Assembly: GCA_963708515.1 (NCBI GenBank)
Contig: CAVPSX010000021.1
Coordinates: 186,001-250,000 of the forward strand
Source: JAPLJM01 sp963708515
GTDB taxonomy: Bacteria; Desulfobacterota; Syntrophia; Syntrophales; Fen-1087
Length of the DNA: 64,000 nucleotides
Reading direction: 5' to 3'
The notes below the pieces were generated by a model. It was not told where the DNA came from and made no database searches. It saw only the letters and a program-made list of their open reading frames with translations. The translations under genes and the position numbers were made by a program. Below are positions 19,696 through 30,906 of this stretch, one piece after another (within the stretch, counting starts at the first letter, position 1; every line of letters starts with the position of its first letter).

Positions 19696-21007
19696 CCTTC
19701 GCCAATCCATAGCGCTGAATCTTGCTGCGCAACGTTTTGCGGTCGATACCCAGAAGTTGCGCCGTCCGGCTCTGGTTCCAGGAGGTGTTTTTCAGGGCCC
19801 GGAGAATCTGTTCCCGCTCTGCCCCTTCAAGCGGCATCAACTGAGGCAGCGAAGCTTCCCGTTTCTGTCGGAACCGCTCCGGCAGATTTTCCGGAAGGAT
19901 CAAAAGAAAGGGCGACATCAACATCGTCTGCTGCAAAACGTTCTGCAATTCCCGGACATTGCCGGGCCAGTCGTAGGCGATCAGGAGTTCCATGGCTTCA
20001 TCGGACATACGGACATTGGCATATCCGAGTTTTTTCAACAGCGACTCGACCAGCAGGGGCAGATCTTCCCTGTGATTTCTGAGCGGTGGAATGTGCAGGC
20101 GGACCACAAAGCGATAAAGCAGATCCGCACGGAATTTCTCTTTTTTAATTTCGTCGTCAATATCCCGGTTTGCGGCGGCAACGACGCGGACCGCCGCATG
20201 ACGGACCTCGTGTCCACCGAGTCGGCGGATTTCACCGTCCTGCATGAAGCGCAGGAGTTTGGACTGGAGGCCGGATGACATCTCCGTGATTTCGTCCAGG
20301 AAGATCGTGCCGTCCTGAGCCGATTCGATCAAACCGGGATGAGGCCGGTCGGCGCCCGTAAAGGCGCCCCTTTCATAGCCGAACAGCTCCGATTCCAGCA
20401 GGGTTTCGGGAATGGCCCCGCAGTGAACGACCACAAAAGGTTTTTCGCGGCGGCTGCTCAACTGATGCAGGGAACGCGCCGTAAGTTCCTTCCCCGTCCC
20501 GCTCTCCCCCTCGATGAGGACGCTGGCTGATGAATCGGCGACACGCGCGAGTTGTTTATAGAGGTCCACCATCGTCGCCGATGAGCCGATGAATTCCGGC
20601 GCCGTGGGCGTTTTTGGTTGGCCCCGCATTCGTCTTTGATGAAGCTCCCGGACTTCCAAAACTTTTTTGACCATGGCCCGGATCTGGTCGGGAGAAAAGG
20701 GCTTGCTGATGTAGTCCCAGGCCCCCAGACGCAGGGCGTCCATGGTGGTTTCCAGAGAACCATAAGCCGTCATGAGGATGACGGGCAGATCCGGCCATTT
20801 CTCATGAACCTGCCGCAGAAACTGGAGCCCGTCCATATCCGGCATGCGGATGTCGGACATCAGCAGATCATAGGCCGGTAAATCTTCCCGGAGGGCTTTT
20901 TGGGCCGACGTGAAGGCGTCCACCTCATAGCCGGCCAAGGAGAGGGCCTCCTGTAAAAACTCGCAGGCGATGGCGTCGTCGTCAATGACCAGAATCCGTA
21001 CAGGCAT
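19688..21007 (-). CDS. Sigma-54-dependent response regulator (NtrC family)
   Basis: A 439-residue three-domain regulator. Receiver domain 1-120 with acidic pair IDDD, phosphorylation site Asp52 (SDIRMPDMDG) and Lys in YISKPF. AAA+ domain about 138-370 with Walker A GESGTGKE, the sigma-54 contact loop GAFTGA (about 214-219) and GTIFLDEITE as Walker B. C-terminal Fis-type HTH (NQSRTAQLLGIDRKTLRSKI). It activates sigma-54 promoters by ATP hydrolysis. No histidine kinase is beside it, so its signal is unknown. The 5' neighbours, an acyl-CoA ligase and a CoA-transferase, are possible but unproven targets. Confidence 0.94.
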   Translation of the reverse strand: MPVRILVIDDDAIACEFLQEALSLAGYEVDAFTSAQKALREDLPAYDLLMSDIRMPDMDGLQFLRQVHEKWPDLPVILMTAYGSLETTMDALRLGAWDYISKPFSPDQIRAMVKKVLEVRELHQRRMRGQPKTPTAPEFIGSSATMVDLYKQLARVADSSASVLIEGESGTGKELTARSLHQLSSRREKPFVVVHCGAIPETLLESELFGYERGAFTGADRPHPGLIESAQDGTIFLDEITEMSSGLQSKLLRFMQDGEIRRLGGHEVRHAAVRVVAAANRDIDDEIKKEKFRADLLYRFVVRLHIPPLRNHREDLPLLVESLLKKLGYANVRMSDEAMELLIAYDWPGNVRELQNVLQQTMLMSPFLLILPENLPERFRQKREASLPQLMPLEGAEREQILRALKNTSWNQSRTAQLLGIDRKTLRSKIQRYGLAKDG

Positions 21008-21077
21008 ATTTCCTTTATCCCTTCAGTCCCTTTCATAGCACACCTCCTATTTGGTACAATAGGGGTGTTGCATCATC

Positions 21078-22748
21078 TCAGGCAATGCCCAGTTTCTTCT
21101 TGATATCTTCCCGCAGGACCTTTTTCATGATCTTGCCGACGGGATTGCGTGGAATGGCCTCGATCATCTCCAGCCGTTCCGGCAGTTTGTAGGCGGCGAT
21201 GCCTTTCTCCTGCATGAAGGTCTTGATCTCCTCCAGGATGACGGTTTCACCGGGCTTCGGCACCACGTAAATGCAGGTCCGCTCTCCGAGGCTTTCGTCG
21301 GGCATGGCCACGGCCGCCGCGTCCAGGACCTTCGGGAAGCCCAGCACCATGTTTTCCACCTCCTGGGCGCTGATGTTGTAGCCCCCCCGGATGATGATGT
21401 CCTTGGCGCGTTCGAAGAAGCCGATGCAGTCGTTGTCCTTGAACTGGAAGAGATCGCCCGTATTGAAATAACCTTCCGGATCAAAGGACTTTGCCGTCAG
21501 ATCCGGCCGCCGGAAGTAGCAGGGGATGACATTCGGCCCGCGGTACCAGAGCTCGCCCACGTCGCCTTCCTTTTTGGGACCGCCGGGGATGGCCGCGTTT
21601 ATGAGCTTCATGGTGACAAACCGTGAAAACCATGTGGCCTTTTTTGCCCATGGATTTCCCGGAGAAACGAACAGGAAGTGATCCAGGCGCATCTCCATAT
21701 CGGGAATATCGTACTGCCCCGCCACATTGGCCGTTCCTTCATTCTGGCCCCAGATATTGGCGAATTCAATCCCCCAGCGCCGCTTGAGCTCCTGGACGGA
21801 CCACAGGGACGGCGGCGCCGCGCCGATGGTGATGGCCCGCATCTTGCTGAAGTCGAACTTGTCCACCATGGGATGCTTCAGCAGGGCATTCACCACGGCC
21901 GGCACCAGCAGCGTGTAGTGAATCTCCTCCGACATAAGCTGCATGACAAAGCTGGCCCCGTCGAATGGGTGATGCAACACCATCTTTCCCCCGCCGACGA
22001 GCCAGGGCACATAAACGGTACCGATCGAGGCCATGTTCACGAGGGGGCCGGCGGTAATGAGGTTGTCTCCCCAGTGGATGGGCGCGTTTTCGAAGCAGAC
22101 CGTGGACTGGAAAATCCAGTTGTTATGGCTCAGCGGGCAGCCCTTGGGTTCCGCCTCCGTTCCCGACGACCAGGAGAGCGTGAATACGTCATTGGCGTCG
22201 ATGGCAATGCCGTCCAGTTGTCCCGTGACTTTCCCGCCGGACATTTTCCTGATTTCCGGCAGCGTGATGATCTGCTTCAGGGACGGATACTTCCCCTGAA
22301 GTTTCTCCACCATTTCCCGGTGTTTGAAGTTGTTGAATTCATCCACGGTAATAAAAGCCCGGGCCTCCGTCAGCTTCGTGATGTAGTCCAGTTCGGATTG
22401 GCGCCACTGCATGGGCACGGGAGAGATGAGCGCCCCCGTCCGGGTAATGGCCAGATACAGCATCGCCAGTTCCCAGCAGTTGGGAAGCTGCACGAGGATG
22501 ATGTCGTCTTTTTTGATTCCTCTCGCCAGCAGGGCTTCCGCCGCGGCATCAACCGCCCGGCTTAATTCCTTATAGGTCAGCCGTTCCGGTTTCAGGCCCA
22601 GAAGGGCCTCTTTGTTCATGGGATCAACCAGGCAGACCTTTTCCGGATTCTTCCGGACGTGAAAATGGAAATAATCGATCAGTGTCCTTTTACCCCAGGC
22701 CCCGGCCTCCGACCACTTTCTGATGTTTTCCTGCGATGCTAAAATCAT
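21078..22748 (-). CDS. AMP-forming acyl/aryl-CoA ligase (ANL superfamily)
   Basis: A 556-residue adenylate-forming enzyme that would activate a carboxylic acid to its CoA ester. The P-loop-like A3 motif reads SWSSGTEAEPKGCPLSH, with Glu where Thr is more common. IWGQNEGTANVAGQ is the A5 region, YFNTGDLFQFKDNDC A7, ERAKDIIIRGGYNISAQEVE A8, and RNPVGKIMKKVLRED holds the A10 catalytic Lys. Sequence resembles ligases for aryl or alicyclic acids (2,3-dihydroxybenzoate/cyclohexanecarboxylate type), but substrate cannot be read. It is 116 bp downstream of a family III CoA-transferase on the same strand. Confidence 0.88.
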   Translation of the reverse strand: MILASQENIRKWSEAGAWGKRTLIDYFHFHVRKNPEKVCLVDPMNKEALLGLKPERLTYKELSRAVDAAAEALLARGIKKDDIILVQLPNCWELAMLYLAITRTGALISPVPMQWRQSELDYITKLTEARAFITVDEFNNFKHREMVEKLQGKYPSLKQIITLPEIRKMSGGKVTGQLDGIAIDANDVFTLSWSSGTEAEPKGCPLSHNNWIFQSTVCFENAPIHWGDNLITAGPLVNMASIGTVYVPWLVGGGKMVLHHPFDGASFVMQLMSEEIHYTLLVPAVVNALLKHPMVDKFDFSKMRAITIGAAPPSLWSVQELKRRWGIEFANIWGQNEGTANVAGQYDIPDMEMRLDHFLFVSPGNPWAKKATWFSRFVTMKLINAAIPGGPKKEGDVGELWYRGPNVIPCYFRRPDLTAKSFDPEGYFNTGDLFQFKDNDCIGFFERAKDIIIRGGYNISAQEVENMVLGFPKVLDAAAVAMPDESLGERTCIYVVPKPGETVILEEIKTFMQEKGIAAYKLPERLEMIEAIPRNPVGKIMKKVLREDIKKKLGIA

Positions 22749-22864
22749 GGTTCCCTCCTCAATAAATAATTATTGGAAAATGGATCCTTACACCTTTCCT
22801 TTTCGTCCATCCTCTTTTATAAATTATCAGGACCACAGCCTTCCCCTCGACACGAGAGGATGAA

Positions 22865-24046
22865 TCATCTAAATAAGCCTGTCTTTTCAAACTCCTCGAT
22901 CTCCTGATCCGTATAGCCCAGTCCTGTCAGGACCTCACGGGTGTGCACCCCTCCGGAAACCCCGGCTTGCCGGTATTCCGGCGGGGTTTCGGAGAATTTG
23001 ATGGGATGGCCGATCTGCCTGACGCTGCCGCCTCCGGGCAACGGCACGTCCACAACCATTTCGCGCTCGAGCGTCAGGGCATCGCTGAAGACCTCCGCGA
23101 GGGTCATGACAGGCTCAAAACAGGCGTCGGTCCGGTTGAAAATTTCCACCCATGCATCCCGGGTTTTCGTCATAAAAATCGCACGGATTTCCTTTTTGAT
23201 CTTCTCGATCCCTTTGGGTAATACGCCCCCGGAAATCAGATCCGGGCGGTTGACGGTGTTGCAGAAATTGGTGAAGAACTGCGGCTCCAGCCCGCCGAAA
23301 CTGACGTATTTGCCGTCTTTCGTTTCATAGTAATCGTAAAGGGAGCCGCCGTTGAGATAATCCTCATCCCGCACGGGCTCCCGGCCGTCCACGAGGAACG
23401 CCGCGCCGAACATGGCGTTAAATGCGATCATGCCGTCCGTCATGGAGATGTCGATATACTGGCCCCGGCCGGTACTGTGGCGGTTGACCACCGCTGCCAG
23501 GAGGCCGATGACGGCGTTGTTCGAGCCGGAGGCGACATCGGCAATCTGAATGCCCAGCAGGCCCGGCCCGGATTCTTTTTTCCCGGTATAGGACATGACG
23601 CCGGAACGGGCGATATAGTTGATGTCATGGCCGGCGCGTTCGCGCAGGGGGCCTGTCTGGCCGTAGCCCGTGAGGGAGCAGTAGATGACGGCGGGGTTGA
23701 TTTTCTTGAGGTCTTCATAGGCCAGGCCGAACTTTGCCATGACGCCGGGCCGGAACTGCTCGATCACGATGTCGTAGTCCGCGATCAACTGATGGATGAT
23801 TCGGATCGCCCTCGGATCCTTGAGATTCAGGGCCATGCAGCGTTTACCGCGCCCCAGTTGCGTGGCGGCGGCGGACAGCTTTGTCCCCGGCACGAAGGGC
23901 GGGAAAAAATCCACGAGATCGGGCCGGGAGCCGGATACGATCCTCAGGACATCGGCCCCCATGTCGGCCAGGCACATCGTGGCATAAGGCCCCGGCAACA
24001 GCGTTGTAAAATCGAGTACTTTCAGATCTTTCAGTGCTCCCGGCAT
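22865..24046 (-). CDS. CaiB/BaiF family III CoA-transferase
   Basis: A 393-residue transferase of the CaiB/BaiF/AMACR fold: DFTTLLPGPYATMCLADMGA at the N-terminus, NLKDPRAIRIIHQLIADYDI, and RAGHDINYIARSG, which carries the catalytic Asp in a GHDxNY context. The C-terminal region has GGVHTREVLTGLGY. The family moves CoA between acids or epimerises 2-methylacyl-CoA; the AMACR-like motif pattern (GHDINY with YTG following) makes either possible. With the adjacent acyl-CoA ligase it suggests a small carboxylic-acid activation set. Confidence 0.88.
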   Translation of the reverse strand: MPGALKDLKVLDFTTLLPGPYATMCLADMGADVLRIVSGSRPDLVDFFPPFVPGTKLSAAATQLGRGKRCMALNLKDPRAIRIIHQLIADYDIVIEQFRPGVMAKFGLAYEDLKKINPAVIYCSLTGYGQTGPLRERAGHDINYIARSGVMSYTGKKESGPGLLGIQIADVASGSNNAVIGLLAAVVNRHSTGRGQYIDISMTDGMIAFNAMFGAAFLVDGREPVRDEDYLNGGSLYDYYETKDGKYVSFGGLEPQFFTNFCNTVNRPDLISGGVLPKGIEKIKKEIRAIFMTKTRDAWVEIFNRTDACFEPVMTLAEVFSDALTLEREMVVDVPLPGGGSVRQIGHPIKFSETPPEYRQAGVSGGVHTREVLTGLGYTDQEIEEFEKTGLFR

Positions 24047-24102
24047 AAACCCTCCTCATTGATAACCTGATATTCCATCATAAACGATCCTTCTGCTGAC
24101 CG

Positions 24103-24423
24103 TTAGCTGACAGGAAAGCGTTCGTCGAGCCTTCCCGGAACTTCCATGAGATCGGCGCCTTTGGGTGTCAGCATGTAAAAATCCGGCCGGCGATGACCTT
24201 CCGTGACGCTCTTGACCAGATCAATGTAGCCGGAATCGCAGAGGTAATAAAGATCAAAGACGTTTGTTCGCGCATCGCTGTCTGACCAGTTGAACTGCTC
24301 CGGCTCACAATAAACAAATTCCGGATAGATTTCATAGGCGGCGCACAGCAACCTGCGCCGGTTTTGATTGATCTCGCCAAAGGCGCGTTTTGAGAGCGGG
24401 GCGGTATCCTGCATCCGCAACAT
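24103..24423 (-). CDS. Small winged-helix-like hypothetical protein
   Basis: A 106-residue protein with no family that I recognise. The middle (DLYYLCDSGYIDLVKSVTEG, then FYMLTPKGADLM) looks like a winged-helix fold in which the strand-turn-strand wing precedes LTPKGADL, a pattern seen in MarR/PadR-like small regulators. A second Met three codons in (24414) has AAGGA at a better distance and may be the true start. It is 56 bp upstream of the CoA-transferase on the same strand, so it may regulate the two CoA genes; that is conjecture. Confidence 0.6.
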   Translation of the reverse strand: MLRMQDTAPLSKRAFGEINQNRRRLLCAAYEIYPEFVYCEPEQFNWSDSDARTNVFDLYYLCDSGYIDLVKSVTEGHRRPDFYMLTPKGADLMEVPGRLDERFPVS

Positions 24424-24603
24424 CCTTGAATAGAGAGATTTGCATAACTGGTGAAAAAATGGTTCGCAAGCGGCGAATCAAAGATTTTTCGACTTTCCAG
24501 AAATTAGACTAATTTATTGATTTCCAACATATTTACGCATTCTCATTTTTTAGCGAAAAAGATTTGGAGCCGTGGCGAAGCCATTTTTCAAAGGACTCGC
24601 ATA

Positions 24604-25998
<1,395 letters not shown>

Positions 25999-26314
25999 AC
26001 GTCTTTTTTCCCGACCCGTCAATTTAAAGAATCCGTCCAAATAGCCCGCGCAGCGGCATGGAATGCAAAATTTCTTGAATATTGATGTTATTGCTGATAA
26101 ACTCAAACCCTGTCTGGGAAAAGTTGATTTATAAGGTCAAAGATCCATCGTCGGCCTACCGCGCTGTGTCCCTGGGCGTGTCTGTGCGGCATCTGTTGGC
26201 ATATTCGGGGGCTGAAAATACCCGTACACCTGTGTTCAGGATGCGTATGTCTTGCTTTTGAGCGTATTGCATTGGCCGGCGAACCGACCTGTCCAATAAC
26301 AGAAAAGGGATAAC

Positions 26315-27445
26315 ATGATGCATAATCCAAATTTCAGCTCCGGCCCCTGCAGCAAAAGACCTCAATGGCGCCTTGATGCCCTGCAGGAAGCAGCCGTCGG
26401 GCGATCCCACCGATCCGCCATCGGGAAGCAAAAACTCGCAAAGGCCATCACTGAAACAAAGAAAATACTTGAAATTCCAGATGATTATCTTGTTGGTATC
26501 TTTCCGGGATCGGATACGGGGGCTTTTGAAGCGGCCCTGTGGTCTTTCCTGGGGCCGAGGCCGGTGACTGTCCTGGTCTGGGAAAGTTTTTCCGAGGGGT
26601 GGGCAACCGATGTGACGAAGCAGCTCAAGCTGAACCCCACCATTCTAAGAGCCGATTACGGCATGATCCCCGACCTCGACGCCGTCGACTGGAACAGCGA
26701 TGTAATCTTTGTGGCGAACGGAACCACGAGCGGCGTCAAGATTCCTCACTGGGAATGGATTCCCGCAGACCGTGCCGGCTTGTCCGTCTGCGATGCGACC
26801 AGCGCCGCATTTGCGATGCCCATTGACTGGTCAAAAGTGGATATTCTGACCTTCTCCTGGCAAAAATGCCTGGGCGGGGAAGCGGCACACGGTATGCTCG
26901 TCCTGAGTCCAAGAGCCGTCGCCCGCATGGAATCCTACGACCCGCCCTGGCCGCTGCCCAAGGTCTTCCGCATGAAGAAAGGCGGCACGGTCGATAAAAG
27001 CATATTTGACGGCGACACGATCAACACCCCCTCCATGCTCTGTGTGGAGGATTACCTCGATGCGCTCCGATGGGCAGGTGAAATCGGCCTCGAAGGCCTG
27101 TTCGACAGAAGCCTGGCCAATCTGAAGGTGATTAAAAACTGGGTCGAAAAGACGGACTGGATCGAGTTCCTGGCCGCATCGGAGGCCATCCGGTCCAATA
27201 CGTCCGTCTGCCTCACCGTGACCAGCGCAAAGGTCAAAGCCATGGCCAAAGAGGACCGGGCAAAATTTCTCAAGACGATTGCCGGTGCGCTCGATAAAAG
27301 CAATATCGCCCATGACATCAATTCCTACAAGGACGCCCCTCCGGGCTTCAGGTTCTGGTGCGGTCCCACGATCGAACCTGGCGACGTCCGCACGGCGCTT
27401 GCCGAGCTCGAAAAGATCTATCGGCAAAAAATCGCGGAAGAATGA
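26315..27445 (+). CDS. serC: Phosphoserine aminotransferase-like protein
   Basis: A 376-residue class V PLP aminotransferase. NFSSGPCSKRP at the N-terminus is the substrate loop; FPGSDTGAFEAALW binds cofactor phosphate; Asp in CDATSAAFAMP and Lys in FSWQKCLGGEAAHG bind PLP. This is the SerC group found in archaea and alpha-proteobacteria rather than the E. coli type. With serA 80 bp downstream it makes the second and first steps of serine synthesis. Two start codons are adjacent (26315, 26318); AAAGGGA suits the second slightly better. Confidence 0.92.
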   Translation: MMHNPNFSSGPCSKRPQWRLDALQEAAVGRSHRSAIGKQKLAKAITETKKILEIPDDYLVGIFPGSDTGAFEAALWSFLGPRPVTVLVWESFSEGWATDVTKQLKLNPTILRADYGMIPDLDAVDWNSDVIFVANGTTSGVKIPHWEWIPADRAGLSVCDATSAAFAMPIDWSKVDILTFSWQKCLGGEAAHGMLVLSPRAVARMESYDPPWPLPKVFRMKKGGTVDKSIFDGDTINTPSMLCVEDYLDALRWAGEIGLEGLFDRSLANLKVIKNWVEKTDWIEFLAASEAIRSNTSVCLTVTSAKVKAMAKEDRAKFLKTIAGALDKSNIAHDINSYKDAPPGFRFWCGPTIEPGDVRTALAELEKIYRQKIAEE

Positions 27446-27453
27446 ATGACGCA

Positions 27454-27485
27454 GGATGCAAAGCAACGCAGCATCCAGATTTTTT
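27454..27485 (+). terminator. Hairpin and T-run between serC and serA
   Basis: GGATGC (27454-27459) pairs with GCATCC (27471-27476), followed by AGA and six T (27480-27485). It looks like a weak intrinsic terminator or attenuator. The T-run merges into TACGAAGCCGTC, the end of the dispersed repeat seen again at 29223. Confidence 0.4.
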
Positions 27486-27524
27486 ACGAAGCCGTCATAA
27501 AACAACAATAAGGAGATGTGTTTC

Positions 27525-29108
27525 ATGAAAAGAGTATTAGTCAGCGATACCCTTTCGGCCGAAGGGATCAGGGTGCTGAAACAGACGCCGGATATTGAAG
27601 TCGATGTGATGACCAACCTCACGCCCGATGAGCTCAGGGGCGTCATCAAGGAATATGACGGTCTCGTGATCCGCAGTGCCACGAAGGTCACGCAGGCCGT
27701 CATTGACAGCGCCGAGAACCTCAAGGTCATCGGACGGGCCGGGGTCGGTCTCGACAACGTGGACATCATTGCGGCCAGCAAGCGGGGGATCGTCGTCATG
27801 AACACTCCGGGCGGCAATACCATCACGACGGGAGAACACGCCATCTCCATGATGTTGTCACTCGCGCGGAAAATCCCACAGGCAACCGCGTCCATGAAAA
27901 ACGGGAAATGGGAAAAGAACAAATTCATGGGAAACGAGATATTCAACAAAACCCTGGGCATCATCGGCATCGGCCGGGTCGGAGGCATTGTCGCCGACCG
28001 GGCGCAGGGCCTCAAAATGAACGTCATCGCCTATGACCCTTTCATGTCACCGGAGGCAGCCGCAAAGATCGGCATCAGCTTGGTGAGCTTTGAGGATCTT
28101 TTGAAGCATTCCGATTTTATCTCCGTGCACACGCCCATGACCAAGGAAACACGGGGAATTATCAATGCCAATGCCTTTGCCAAAATGAAAAGAGGCGTCT
28201 TTATCATCAACTGTGCCCGCGGCGGGATTGTCCATGAACAGGACCTCTATGAGGCTCTCGTATCCGGAAAGGTTGCCGGAGCAGCCCTGGATGTATTCGA
28301 GGAGGAGCCGACAAAAAATAAGGAACTAGTCGCCCTGGAAGCCGTGATCTGTACCCCGCATCTGGGCGCCTCGACCGACGAAGCCCAGATTAACGTGGCC
28401 ATTGCGATCTCCGAGCAGATCGCCGCCTATCTGACCACGGGAGAAATCCGCAATGCCGTGAATTTTCCATCCGTCAGCGCCGAATTGCTGCAGGTCATCC
28501 AGCCCTATCTGGATCTGGCCGAAAAGCTGGGCAAGTTTCAGGCCCAGGTCGTTGCCGGCGGCATCAAGGAGCTGATCGTCGAGTACAGCGGTAAAATCCT
28601 GGACTACAATGTCGCCCCCCTGACGATCTCCCTCCTGAAGGGTTTGCTGACGCCTGTTCTCAAGGACAGCATCAATTACATAAACGCCCCCGTGGTGGCC
28701 AAGGAACGCGGCATCAAGGTCGTCGAATCGAAAAGCAGCGAGATCGGCGACTATACAAGTATGATTGCCCTGACCCTGAAGACATCGAAGGGAAGCTATT
28801 ATGCGGCGGGCGCCCTTTTCGGCCGTCAGGATCCACGCATTGTCCGGATTGATAAATTTTCACTGGAAGTGGTGCCGGAAGGCTACATGCTGGTCCTGTC
28901 CAACTATGACCGCCCCGGGGTGATCGGGAACATCGGTGCCACGCTGGGCGAGAACAATGTGAATATTGCCCGGCTGCATTTGAGCAGGGACCAGGTCGAA
29001 AATCAGGCCCTCGTCGTGCTTAGCACGGACAGTGTCGTGCCAGAAGCGGCGCTGGACAAACTCAGGAAACTGCCGCACGTCATTTCCGTGATTCAATTGG
29101 AGATGTGA
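27525..29108 (+). CDS. serA: D-3-phosphoglycerate dehydrogenase
   Basis: First enzyme of serine synthesis, NAD-dependent. The Rossmann domain has TLGIIGIGRVGGIVADRAQ, catalytic Arg in INCARGGIVHEQDLYEAL, Glu in the ALDVFEEEPT region and His in CTPHLGASTDEAQ. At 527 residues it is the long form with an intervening (ASB) domain and a C-terminal ACT domain (LVLSNYDRPGVIGNIGATLG), the site of serine feedback in homologues. ATG 27525 is chosen: AAGGAG is well placed, whereas the upstream ATG overlaps that site. Confidence 0.96.
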   Translation: MKRVLVSDTLSAEGIRVLKQTPDIEVDVMTNLTPDELRGVIKEYDGLVIRSATKVTQAVIDSAENLKVIGRAGVGLDNVDIIAASKRGIVVMNTPGGNTITTGEHAISMMLSLARKIPQATASMKNGKWEKNKFMGNEIFNKTLGIIGIGRVGGIVADRAQGLKMNVIAYDPFMSPEAAAKIGISLVSFEDLLKHSDFISVHTPMTKETRGIINANAFAKMKRGVFIINCARGGIVHEQDLYEALVSGKVAGAALDVFEEEPTKNKELVALEAVICTPHLGASTDEAQINVAIAISEQIAAYLTTGEIRNAVNFPSVSAELLQVIQPYLDLAEKLGKFQAQVVAGGIKELIVEYSGKILDYNVAPLTISLLKGLLTPVLKDSINYINAPVVAKERGIKVVESKSSEIGDYTSMIALTLKTSKGSYYAAGALFGRQDPRIVRIDKFSLEVVPEGYMLVLSNYDRPGVIGNIGATLGENNVNIARLHLSRDQVENQALVVLSTDSVVPEAALDKLRKLPHVISVIQLEM

Positions 29109-29114
29109 CGACTC

Positions 29115-29225
29115 CGTAAAAAGTCCATAGGCTGTGTTGCGCTTCGTCCGTCGTCGTTGCGGCGTACAACCCGGTACGCCTCACTCCTTCGCGACTCGCG
29201 CGCCTTGCCTCTGTCGCTTTTTACG
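29115..29225. repeat. Dispersed palindromic repeat between serA and purA
   Basis: CGTAAAAAG (29115-29123) and CTTTTTACG (29217-29225) are perfect inverted arms. Inside, GGCGTAC-AACCCG-GTACGCC (29161-29180) forms a second hairpin. The right end plus flank (TTTTTACGAAGCCGTC) recurs at 27481-27496, and a related element lies at 7670-7790. It looks like a non-coding repeat family of intergenic spaces. Confidence 0.65.
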
Positions 29226-29295
29226 AAGCCGTCCAAGATAAGGTTTCTTCTTTTTATCAAGATCGAGATGTAGGGAGAATGGGGAGGACCGTTTC

Positions 29296-30594
29296 ATGGC
29301 AAATGTCGCAGTTGTAGGAACCCAGTGGGGCGATGAAGGCAAGGGCAAGGTGGTGGATCTCTATGCCGAGGACGCGGATGTCATCGTCAGATTTCAGGGG
29401 GGCAACAATGCTGGGCATACCCTTGTCGTCAAGGGCGTGCAGACGATTCTGCACCTGATCCCTTCGGGTATTCTGCATGATCATAAAACCTGTATTATCG
29501 GAAATGGCGTGGTGGTCGATCCGGCCGTCATGATGCAGGAAATCGAGAACCTCAAGAAACGGAACCTCTTTCCCGAGCATACGCGGCTGTTTGTAAGTGA
29601 AAAAGCGCACCTGATCATGCCCTATCACCGCCGGCTGGATGTGGCGCGGGAATCCCGAAGCGACAAGAAAATCGGGACAACCGGCCGGGGAATCGGACTG
29701 GCCTACGAGGATAAGGCAGCCCGCGTGGGGATTCGCTTCTGTGATTTACTGGATGAAACGACCTTTATGGAAAAATTAAGGGACAATATCGAAGAGAAGA
29801 ATTTTTACCTGACCCGGCGCTTTGAGGAAGCGCCTCTGGACGTGCAGCAGATTTTTGACGAATACCGGGGTTATGCCGAGTGCCTGAAACCTTTTGTGGC
29901 GGACACCTCCCTGATCATCGAGCAGGAAATACGACATGGGAAAAAGATTCTTTTTGAAGGCGCCCAGGGTTGCCACCTGGACATCGATCACGGGACCTAT
30001 CCCTATGTGACGTCTTCCAACACGGTGGCCGGCAATGCCAGTTGCGGCAGCGGCGTCGGTCCGCATACCATTGACCGCGTCGTCGGCATCTGCAAGGCCT
30101 ACACGACCCGCGTGGGGGAGGGCCCATTCGTGACTGAACTGACGGACGCAGTCGGCCAACACATGCAGACGGTGGGTAAGGAATTCGGGGCTACCACGGG
30201 GCGGAAACGGCGTTGCGGCTGGCTCGACATGGTCCTCGTCCGGCAGGCCATCCGTGTTTGCGGGATCAGAGGCATCGCCCTCACCAAACTGGACGTTCTG
30301 ACAGGGATGGAGAAGCTGAAAATTTGCGTGGGATACCGGACAGCGGCGGATGAGGAATATACGGAATCCGTTCCGGCAAACCTCAAAGTGCTTGCGGGAT
30401 GTCGACCTGTTTATCAGGAGCTGGACGGATGGATGGAGGATATCCGCCATGCCAGACAGATCGATGACCTTCCCAAAAACACACGCAAATATATTGAAAG
30501 GCTGGAAATGCTGACCGACGTGCCGCTGACGCTGGTTTCCGTCGGGGCGGGACGGGAGAGCACCATCGTTCTGAAAAATCCCTTCAGTGATTGA
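29296..30594 (+). CDS. purA: Adenylosuccinate synthetase
   Basis: GTP-dependent joining of aspartate to IMP, first step towards AMP. Signature GTQWGDEGKGKVVD at the N-terminus with catalytic Asp, RFQGGNNAGHTLV with the catalytic His, TGRGIGLAYEDKAAR, the GTP-binding TTGRKRRCGWLD, and the C-terminal LVSVGAGRESTIV. At 432 residues it is the normal length. GGGGAGGA lies upstream of the ATG. Confidence 0.97.
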   Translation: MANVAVVGTQWGDEGKGKVVDLYAEDADVIVRFQGGNNAGHTLVVKGVQTILHLIPSGILHDHKTCIIGNGVVVDPAVMMQEIENLKKRNLFPEHTRLFVSEKAHLIMPYHRRLDVARESRSDKKIGTTGRGIGLAYEDKAARVGIRFCDLLDETTFMEKLRDNIEEKNFYLTRRFEEAPLDVQQIFDEYRGYAECLKPFVADTSLIIEQEIRHGKKILFEGAQGCHLDIDHGTYPYVTSSNTVAGNASCGSGVGPHTIDRVVGICKAYTTRVGEGPFVTELTDAVGQHMQTVGKEFGATTGRKRRCGWLDMVLVRQAIRVCGIRGIALTKLDVLTGMEKLKICVGYRTAADEEYTESVPANLKVLAGCRPVYQELDGWMEDIRHARQIDDLPKNTRKYIERLEMLTDVPLTLVSVGAGRESTIVLKNPFSD

Positions 30595-30717
30595 GGCTGG
30601 TCCTGTTTTATATTCTACTTGACAAGGATGGGCACATGTTTTAAGTGGTCGATCCTTTCAAGCCTATTATCTTGACATGTCGCCGTCGCAGGGCGCTGCG
30701 CCTGCGCAGCCATTTCC

Positions 30718-30793
30718 GGGCCGTTAGCTCAGGTGGTAGAGCAGCGGACTTTTAATCCGTTGGTCGCGGGTTCGATTCCCGCACGGCCCACCA
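30718..30793 (+). tRNA. tRNA-Lys (anticodon TTT)
   Basis: A 76-base cloverleaf with encoded CCA. The acceptor stem is GGGCCGT paired with ACGGCCC. The anticodon stem GCGGA/TCCGT closes the loop CTTTTAA, giving TTT. The T arm GCGGGTTCGATTCCCGC is perfect. No repeat of its 3' end was noticed nearby, so nothing suggests an integrated element. Confidence 0.95.
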
Positions 30794-30906
30794 ATTAAAT
30801 CAACCACTTGCGAGCTTTAGTATCGGCCCCTTTGCTGCTTTTTTGGGCAAGTTGTAACTAATGTGTCTGGCTGAAGTCATGGCGCTTTTTGGCGGCTTGT
30901 TTCAAA

